Assembly: GCF_014931215.1 (NCBI RefSeq)
Contig: NZ_CP063089.1
Location: forward strand, 992,001-1,056,000
Source: Campylobacter sp. 2014D-0216
Lineage (GTDB): Bacteria > Campylobacterota > Campylobacteria > Campylobacterales > Campylobacteraceae
Length of the DNA stretch: 64,000 nucleotides
Direction: 5' to 3'
This document shows positions 58,219 through 64,000 of this stretch, piece after piece; the first letter of the stretch is position 1; each line of letters begins with the position of its first letter. Under the pieces are notes generated by a model. It worked only from the letters and a program-made list of their open reading frames with translations. It was not told the DNA's origin and did not search any database. The translations under genes were made by a program, and so were the position numbers.

Positions 58219-59131
58219 CTATACTCCAAAAAATAATTTTATTTTCATAACCCGCACTGATAAATTCATGCTTATTTAAAAATATCAGATATTCTAGCAG
58301 AAAATCTTGATTTTGAAATTGTTTTATAGTTTTTAAATTATGAACATCTATAAGCTCTATGATGTTTTTTTCATTATCACCAAAAGCTGCGACAGCACCA
58401 TCTTTACTTAGGGCACAAGTGTAAATCAAAAAGTCTCTTTCTATGCTTTTTTCTTGATTATTTTTGATGATTGCTAATTTTCTATCAGTGCTACAACTTG
58501 TAATAATTTGATTTTTATAATCTAATTGGTAGATATTATCCTTGTGAGCATTTTTATAGCTTTTTATTTTCTGCCAATTTTTTACATCAAAAAGAATGAT
58601 TTCACCGCTTTCAAAACCCGCCACTAGCTGTGTTTTTGTTTCATTTAAAACCACATCACTCAAACTTGAATTAGAAAAAACAAAATTCTTTGCTATTTTT
58701 TTTGTTTTTAGATCAAAAAGCTCTATGTTAGAACCTAACAAGGCTAACAAAATAGTATCATCATCTAAAAACAAAGCTTTTTTAACCCCATCGCTATGTA
58801 AGTCATAGCTTACAAGTTGCTTGTCTTTGTAAATATAAAGTCTTTTACCCCCAAAACTTCCTTCACATAAAATCAAAACAGCCCCATTTAAGTAATCAAC
58901 ACTGTAAATTCTAGGGCTGAGATTTTCTTCATAAAAATTTTTAATCTTGTCTAGTTGGGTGATTTTTTGCAATTTTTTATTTTGCGTAAAATACCAATAC
59001 AGCTCTGCATTATCAAGCCCTATAAGCAAATCACTGCCAACTAGTTTTAAAGCATTTACATTAGCAGGGAGTTTAAGCTCATAGCCAAACACCCAAATAC
59101 TTATCAACAAGATTAAAAATATTTTTTTCAT
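58205..59131 (-). CDS. napL: Nap-associated beta-propeller protein NapL
   Basis: A 308-residue protein with a signal peptide (KKIFLILLISIWVFGYELKL). After that it shows WD40-like blade repeats, e.g. GFESGEIILFDVKNWQKIKS and GYENKIIFWSIDESF at the end, suggesting a small propeller in the periplasm. In Campylobacter, Wolinella and related genera such a gene lies in the nap operon between napB and napD; its role in nitrate reduction is supportive but not well defined. Confidence 0.85.
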   Translation of the reverse strand: MKKIFLILLISIWVFGYELKLPANVNALKLVGSDLLIGLDNAELYWYFTQNKKLQKITQLDKIKNFYEENLSPRIYSVDYLNGAVLILCEGSFGGKRLYIYKDKQLVSYDLHSDGVKKALFLDDDTILLALLGSNIELFDLKTKKIAKNFVFSNSSLSDVVLNETKTQLVAGFESGEIILFDVKNWQKIKSYKNAHKDNIYQLDYKNQIITSCSTDRKLAIIKNNQEKSIERDFLIYTCALSKDGAVAAFGDNEKNIIELIDVHNLKTIKQFQNQDFLLEYLIFLNKHEFISAGYENKIIFWSIDESF

Positions 59132-59135
59132 TGTG

Positions 59136-59654
59136 TTATTTCACGCCTTCGTTTAAGACTTCTAAGAAATTTGACTTTCTTTTAAGTTCTTCGTTTTTAA
59201 ATTTCGCCTCAAAATTATTTCCAACCAAAGGTTTTGCATCACTTTGTGGAACATGACACTGAGTACAATTAAATCTTGCCTCACTAACCATATCCTTAGT
59301 TGACTTATTTTTTCTCAAGTCAAAATAATGACTACTTGGAAGCGCTGTAGCACCCACATCTTTAGCAATAGCCTTATCATGGCAGCTTAGACAAATATTA
59401 TTATCTTTTACAATCGGAAGCATATCTTCTAAAGTGTGCGGAATCAATGGCGGAGCATTTTCAAATGATCTTTCGATCAAAACAGATTCTCCTGCTAAAG
59501 CTTGAGAATACTTTACATCTAACAATTCTACATTTTCACTTTCTAAACTTGTTTTTCTTAAACCTATATCCTTTGAATCCACACTTTTAACAGCAAATCC
59601 ACAAGCGCTTATTAAAACAGCTGCTGCTAAGGATAAAAAGATCTTATTTTTCAT
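59136..59654 (-). CDS. napB: Periplasmic diheme cytochrome NapB
   Basis: A 172-residue electron-transfer subunit for NapA. Two heme motifs are seen, CLSCH (88-92) and CTQCH (130-134), with a distal His in LIPHTLEDM. The N-terminal signal contains LISAC (Cys18), a plausible lipobox, so the protein may be lipid-anchored. That is unusual for NapB and is flagged as a finding. It overlaps napH by 11 bases and is followed by napL. Confidence 0.93.
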   Translation of the reverse strand: MKNKIFLSLAAAVLISACGFAVKSVDSKDIGLRKTSLESENVELLDVKYSQALAGESVLIERSFENAPPLIPHTLEDMLPIVKDNNICLSCHDKAIAKDVGATALPSSHYFDLRKNKSTKDMVSEARFNCTQCHVPQSDAKPLVGNNFEAKFKNEELKRKSNFLEVLNEGVK

Positions 59655-60435
59655 TTTCTCTCCTTAAATTTATAATACTAAAACCTAAAGCATCATCCTC
59701 ACAAACATCAACACATTTTCCACATCTAATGCATTCTCCTGATTTTACATTTTGATTTTCTTTACCTATCATCCAAAGTACTTGTTTTTCAGGGCATACC
59801 CCAAGACATTTGTAGCATTGAGTGCATTTTTGGAGGTTATATTTGATTTTTAACAGTGAAAAACGCGAACTTAAAGCCCAAAAAGCCCCTAAAGGGCAAA
59901 AATGTGAACAAATAAATCTTGGACTAAAAAACGCATCAATACAAAAGATTATCAAAGCTATAAAAAGCCAAGAAATGCCGCCAAAAATCAACCCTCTTTG
60001 AATGACTCCTATGTAAGAAAATTCCTCAAAAACAGGATAGGAAAAAAGAAAAGAAAAAATCAAAACAAAACCCATCACATAATAACGTAAATTTTTATGA
60101 ACATTAAAGATCTTAGTTTGATTAAATCTTAACTTCACCCTTATATAATAAGCAAAATCTGTGATGATATTAACTGGACACACCCAAGCACAAAAAGCTC
60201 TTCCTGCAAAAATAGCATAAAATAAAAACACTATCAAAGCTCCACTTAAAGCTATCAAATCCACTTGTAAACTTGCCAAAACAAGTTGAATATAAGCAAA
60301 AGGATCACTTAGCGGCACAGAAGAAAACAGCACCGAAGAGCTTAAATTTCCTTTTAATACAAAATCAAACATACTAAAAGAAAACAATACTAAAATAGAA
60401 AACTGCACCATTCTCCTTAAAATAAGATACTTCAT
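59644..60435 (-). CDS. napH: Membrane iron-sulfur quinol oxidase subunit NapH
   Basis: A 263-residue inner membrane protein with four helices that oxidises menaquinol and passes electrons to NapG. It has the CAWVCP motif near residue 85, a second CSHFCP, and two [4Fe-4S] motifs in the C-terminal cytoplasmic part, CTQCYKCLGVCP and CIRCGKCVDVCE. It overlaps napG (ATGA) and napB. napC is absent here, which fits NapGH as the quinol route. Confidence 0.93.
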   Translation of the reverse strand: MKYLILRRMVQFSILVLFSFSMFDFVLKGNLSSSVLFSSVPLSDPFAYIQLVLASLQVDLIALSGALIVFLFYAIFAGRAFCAWVCPVNIITDFAYYIRVKLRFNQTKIFNVHKNLRYYVMGFVLIFSFLFSYPVFEEFSYIGVIQRGLIFGGISWLFIALIIFCIDAFFSPRFICSHFCPLGAFWALSSRFSLLKIKYNLQKCTQCYKCLGVCPEKQVLWMIGKENQNVKSGECIRCGKCVDVCEDDALGFSIINLRRENEK

Positions 60436-61181
60436 AGCAATTCTCCATCATTAAGATAATCTCTAGCCTTATTTTGGTTGAATTTTTTTTCAGTATTTAC
60501 ATCTTGTAAACGCTTTTCATCTTTTTCATCCCAACCTTTAATATAATTATCCCCAGCTTTTCCTAAAACAAATTCCCTAGGCAAAACTCTAATGGCTGGC
60601 TTTTGAGTAATACAAGCTTTTTCACAAATTCCACAACCCACACACACTTCATGATCTACCACAGGTAGTAAAAATGCATGCTTTGCGGTTCTTTCATTAC
60701 GCTTTGTTTCAAGCTTAATTGCCTTATCAATCAAAGGACAAGCTCTATAACAAGCATCACATTGTATCCCCCAATACGCCACGCAGCTTGCGCTATCAAT
60801 AATAGCTATACCTATTTTTGTTTTATAAATTCCATCTTTTTGCTCTAAATACTTATGATCTAAAGCATTTGTTGGACAATCTTTTATACAAGGGATATCT
60901 TCACACAACCTGCAAGGATTTTCTCTAGCTACAAAAAAAGGTGTTCCTTTTTTTGCACTATCTTGCATTGTAGCTAATTTTAAAACATCATAAGGACAAA
61001 CCCTCACACAAAGTCCACATCGTATGCATTTTGACAAAAATTCTTTTTCATCATCAGCACCAGGTGGTCTTAAAAAATACTCCTGATTGGAACTCAGTGC
61101 TAAACTTACTAAAAAAGCACTACCGCTTCCTATGCACAAAAGCTTCAATGTAAAGGCTAAAAATTCTCTTCTTTTATTCAT
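60432..61181 (-). CDS. napG: Periplasmic ferredoxin-type protein NapG
   Basis: A 249-residue iron-sulfur protein with four [4Fe-4S] motifs: CIRCGLCVRVCP, CRLCEDIPCIKDCP, CDACYRACP and CVGCGICEKAC. The N-terminus (NKRREFLAFTLKLLCIGSG) is a twin-arginine-like signal, so it is exported folded and works with NapH in electron transfer to NapA. It lies four bases after napA and overlaps napH by four. Confidence 0.94.
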   Translation of the reverse strand: MNKRREFLAFTLKLLCIGSGSAFLVSLALSSNQEYFLRPPGADDEKEFLSKCIRCGLCVRVCPYDVLKLATMQDSAKKGTPFFVARENPCRLCEDIPCIKDCPTNALDHKYLEQKDGIYKTKIGIAIIDSASCVAYWGIQCDACYRACPLIDKAIKLETKRNERTAKHAFLLPVVDHEVCVGCGICEKACITQKPAIRVLPREFVLGKAGDNYIKGWDEKDEKRLQDVNTEKKFNQNKARDYLNDGELL

Positions 61182-61185
61182 TATT

Positions 61186-63960
61186 TTATGCTTTGGTAAT
61201 TTTTACGGCACACTTTTTAAAATCTGTTTGATTAGACAATGGACAAGTTGCATCTAGTGTAACTTTATTAATATACACATTCTCATCAAACCAAGGTACA
61301 TAAACAAGACCTTTAGAAGGCTTATTTCTACCACGAAAATCTACTCTTGCTTTTACTTTGCCACGGCGAGATTCTACCCATACAATATCACCTTGGTTAA
61401 TATGCATTGCTTTAGCATCATCTTCATTCATATAACAAAGCGCTTCAGGAACTGCACGGAAAAGCTCAGGAACTCTCATAGTCATTGTTCCACTATGCCA
61501 GTGCTCTAAAACCCTACCAGTAGACAACCAGAATGGATACTCTTTGCTTGGTCTTTCAGGTGCTTTCATGAATGGTCTAAAGAAAATTTTTACTTTATTT
61601 TTTAAGCTGTATTTTTCTTTAGTTTGCGGAGCTAGCAAGTCTCCTTTTGGTAGTTCTTTTGCAAAATCTCCATAAAATGCAAAATCTGAATTTGGAGCAG
61701 CTTTTTTAGCGTAATAGTCAAATTTAGTATTAAATCTCCATTGAGTTTCTTTACCATTAACCACAGGCCATCTTAAGCCTCTTACTTTATGATAAGTGTC
61801 AAAATCAGCTAAATCATGTCCATGACCTAAACCAAATTTGCGATATTCTTCCCATAAATACTTTTGCACAAAAAACCCATAGCCGTTAAATTCTTTACCA
61901 TCGCTACCTATGACTTTTCTCTCATCACCTAAAACTTCAGAATTATCAAAACCTTTAGCGATATTATCCTTAGCTTTAAAAGTTTTTGCTTCTTTATTTG
62001 CAAATAACACATCAAATAAAGTATCATCTTCGCTATAACCCATAGCTTTTGCTTCTTCCAAAACGCTTGGTAAAGTAAGCTTATCATTTACCTTAGTTTC
62101 ACCCCAAACTTCTTTTAGTTTAAAGCGTTTTGCAAATTCCATAATTTGCCAAGTATCACTCATAGCCTCACCTACAGGTAATACTTGTTGCTTCCAATGC
62201 TGGGTTCTTCTTTCAGCATTACCATAAGCTCCCCATTTTTCATAAATCATTGCACTTGGTAAAATCAAATCAGCCACTTTAGCACTAATTCCTGGGTAAC
62301 AATCACTCACAACAATAAAATTATCCATTTCTCTTGCTGCTGCTATCCAGTGGTTTGCATTAGCTGTATTTTGCCAAGGATTGTTTACTTGCACCCAAGC
62401 AAATTTGATATTTCCATCTTCTAAATCTCTCATGATCTTCAAATACGGTGCACCTGGTTTTGGATTGATCGTTTTTGCAGGTACTTTCCAAATTTTTTCA
62501 CTAATAGCTCTATGTTTAGGGTTTGCCACCACCATATCAGCAGGTAAACGGTGTGAAAAAGTCCCAACTTCTCTTGCTGTTCCACAAGCACTTGGCTGTC
62601 CTGTCAGCGAAAATGCTCCATTACCTGGCTTAGCTTGTTTACCAAGTAAAAAATGCACCATATAAGCTTGCTCATTCACCCAAGTACCTCTTGTGTGTTG
62701 GTTAAAGCCCATAGTCCAAAAACTTACAACTTTTCTATTTTTTTCTATATAAAGATTAGCTAATTCTTGAAGTTTTTTCTTGAAATCTTCTATGCTTTCA
62801 TCTTCATTTCCCTTAGCAACTTTTGCAACATAATCAAGCGTATAAGGCTCCAAAGCTTTCTTAAAATCTTCAAAAGAAATTTCCCAATGCGCATCAGGAG
62901 CACCTTGGTGTTTCATTTCAAATTTATCACCTGCTTTTACTCCCAAATAAGCCAAAGAAATTGCTTCTTCTTCATCTAAAACAATTGCGTTTTGCTTTGC
63001 AACTGTATCTTTTTCACTTGCTTTAAATTTAGGATGGTTTGGATTATTTCTCATTCCATAACCAATATCAGCATAACCTGTGGTAAAAATACAATGTTTT
63101 TCGATAAATTCTTTATCCATTGCCTCAGGGTGGTTATAAACAATTTCTCTAGCAATATAATTCCAAATAGCCAAATCCGTATTTGGTTTAAAAATAATCT
63201 CTGTATCAGCAATATGAGAAGTTCTATTAGAGAAAGTAGATAAATTTACAATTTTAACTTGATCTAAATTGCTTAATTTTCTATCACTTACCCTTGACCA
63301 CAAAATCGGATGCATTTCTGCCATATTTGCACCCCAAGTAATGATAGTATCAGTAAGTTCTATATCATCATAACATCCAGAAGGTTCATCTACTCCAAAA
63401 GTTTGCATAAAACCAACAACAGCACTAGCCATACAGTGACGTGCATTTGGGTCTATATTATTTGATCTAAAACCAGCTTTTACAAGTTTAGCTGCAGCAT
63501 ATCCTTCTTGTATGGTATATTGGCCGCTTGCAAAAATTCCAATACCCTCAGTTCCTTTTTCTTTATAGGCATTTTTGAATTGTTTTTCCATTTCATCAAA
63601 GGCCCTTTGCCAAGAAACTTGTTGGAATTTTCCTTTTTTGTCGAATTCACCCTTAGCATTAACACGAAGTAAAGGTGTAACTAAACGGTCTTCTCCATAC
63701 ATGATTTTTGCATTAAAATAACCTTTAATACAATTTAATCCACGATTTACCGGAGCTGCTGGATCGCCTTTTACGGCAACGATTTTACCATCTAAACTTG
63801 CAACTAAAATTCCACAGCCTGTACCACAAAATCTACAAACGGCTTTATCCCAACGCCATTTATTCTCAGTATTTGCAAGTACACTACTTGGAACACTAAG
63901 ACCCGCAACACCACAAGCACTAGCAATAGCGGTATTTTTAATGAAGTCCCTTCTGTTCAT
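61186..63960 (-). CDS. napA: Periplasmic nitrate reductase catalytic subunit NapA
   Basis: A 924-residue molybdenum enzyme that reduces nitrate to nitrite in the periplasm. The Tat signal [19 protein letters not shown] is cut near residue 30. The [4Fe-4S] cluster ligands are Cys42, 45, 49 and 77 ([10 protein letters not shown] and NCIKGY). Cys176 in [10 protein letters not shown] is the Mo ligand. The following bis-MGD-binding domains are full length. First gene of the nap operon, with GAGGG upstream of the ATG and a palindrome at the window end. The order napAGHBLD matches Campylobacter. Confidence 0.97.
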   Translation of the reverse strand: MNRRDFIKNTAIASACGVAGLSVPSSVLANTENKWRWDKAVCRFCGTGCGILVASLDGKIVAVKGDPAAPVNRGLNCIKGYFNAKIMYGEDRLVTPLLRVNAKGEFDKKGKFQQVSWQRAFDEMEKQFKNAYKEKGTEGIGIFASGQYTIQEGYAAAKLVKAGFRSNNIDPNARHCMASAVVGFMQTFGVDEPSGCYDDIELTDTIITWGANMAEMHPILWSRVSDRKLSNLDQVKIVNLSTFSNRTSHIADTEIIFKPNTDLAIWNYIAREIVYNHPEAMDKEFIEKHCIFTTGYADIGYGMRNNPNHPKFKASEKDTVAKQNAIVLDEEEAISLAYLGVKAGDKFEMKHQGAPDAHWEISFEDFKKALEPYTLDYVAKVAKGNEDESIEDFKKKLQELANLYIEKNRKVVSFWTMGFNQHTRGTWVNEQAYMVHFLLGKQAKPGNGAFSLTGQPSACGTAREVGTFSHRLPADMVVANPKHRAISEKIWKVPAKTINPKPGAPYLKIMRDLEDGNIKFAWVQVNNPWQNTANANHWIAAAREMDNFIVVSDCYPGISAKVADLILPSAMIYEKWGAYGNAERRTQHWKQQVLPVGEAMSDTWQIMEFAKRFKLKEVWGETKVNDKLTLPSVLEEAKAMGYSEDDTLFDVLFANKEAKTFKAKDNIAKGFDNSEVLGDERKVIGSDGKEFNGYGFFVQKYLWEEYRKFGLGHGHDLADFDTYHKVRGLRWPVVNGKETQWRFNTKFDYYAKKAAPNSDFAFYGDFAKELPKGDLLAPQTKEKYSLKNKVKIFFRPFMKAPERPSKEYPFWLSTGRVLEHWHSGTMTMRVPELFRAVPEALCYMNEDDAKAMHINQGDIVWVESRRGKVKARVDFRGRNKPSKGLVYVPWFDENVYINKVTLDATCPLSNQTDFKKCAVKITKA

Positions 63961-63987
63961 TGTAACCCTCGTTATTGTTTATTTGAC

Positions 63988-63999
63988 GTGTTTAAACAC
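63988..63999. promoter_or_regulatory. 12-bp palindrome upstream of napA
   Basis: GTGTTTAAACAC, a perfect palindrome ending one base before the window edge and 28 bases upstream of the napA ATG. It could be an operator for a regulator of the nap operon. Only the promoter-proximal 40 bases are inside the window, so no -10 box can be assigned. Confidence 0.35.
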
Positions 64000-64000
64000 A

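Overview
The window is an AT-rich, densely coded piece of an epsilonproteobacterial (Campylobacterota) chromosome. Almost every protein reads as a Campylobacter family member, and many local gene orders are the Campylobacter/Helicobacter ones: zinc-ribbon protein–Nif3–glyQ, U32 peptidase–cheZ, napAGHBLD without napC, and rpsF-ssb-rpsR. Together with a poly-G contingency tract in front of an autotransporter this points to Campylobacter, probably near the C. lari group; the species is inference. I saw no tRNA, rRNA, CRISPR or insertion sequence. No gene-free stretch exceeds 300 bases; the longest is about 230 bases after the autotransporter.

Layout. 1–3452 (minus): a partial Sun-family rRNA methyltransferase, ruvX, dprA, a polysaccharide-deacetylase-like protein and ilvC. 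3562–8416 (plus): rnr, holA, rpsF-ssb-rpsR and a MarC-family membrane protein. 8398–10945 (minus): three overlapping pseudopilin-like genes (one of them ctsT), proC and fliW. 11124–14155 (plus): bamD and lon. 14172–17887 (minus): the energy-taxis set cetC-cetB-cetA and threonine dehydratase. 17893–24754 (minus): a CoA-binding protein, an MFS exporter with a MarR regulator, trmA, an NhaC antiporter, an SDR and a periplasmic ankyrin protein. 24864–26194 (plus): ogt and an EamA transporter. 26148–32389 (minus): a tightly coupled run glmU-coaBC-(unknown)-uppS-prepilin peptidase-LptF/G-truA. 32535–39198 (plus): fliP, the folate genes pabBC and pabA, then the phase-variable autotransporter. 39430–52218 (minus): an ArsC/Spx-like reductase, DAHP synthase, a cupin, the rpsP-khpA-rimM-trmD-rplS operon, ffh, a pseudouridine synthase, waaA, an HP0958/FlgZ-like protein, Nif3, glyQ, a DUF3972-like protein, purE, a U32 protease and cheZ. 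52434–53864 (plus): glnA. 53891–63960 (minus): purU, a CCA-adding enzyme, two small accessory genes, a CynX-like MFS protein, a small membrane protein and the nap operon running back from napA.

How the parts work together. Several genes serve motility and taxis (fliW, fliP, cheZ, the cet genes, the FlgZ-like chaperone). The pseudopilins, prepilin peptidase and DprA belong to natural transformation. glmU, uppS, LptF/G and waaA build the envelope, with bamD for outer-membrane protein assembly. The nap genes give periplasmic nitrate respiration.

The most striking feature is the autotransporter. Its promoter, ribosome binding site and start codon are intact, but a run of ten G just after the start puts the following 3.4 kb out of frame, so the gene is OFF as sequenced. 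Nine or twelve G would restore a protein of about 1154 residues. I do not see a wholly new multi-gene system. The less expected items are a MarR gene without an ATG, a CheZ with CheY-binding-like motifs at both ends, a fliP start next to an A7 run, and a repeat cluster after the autotransporter.
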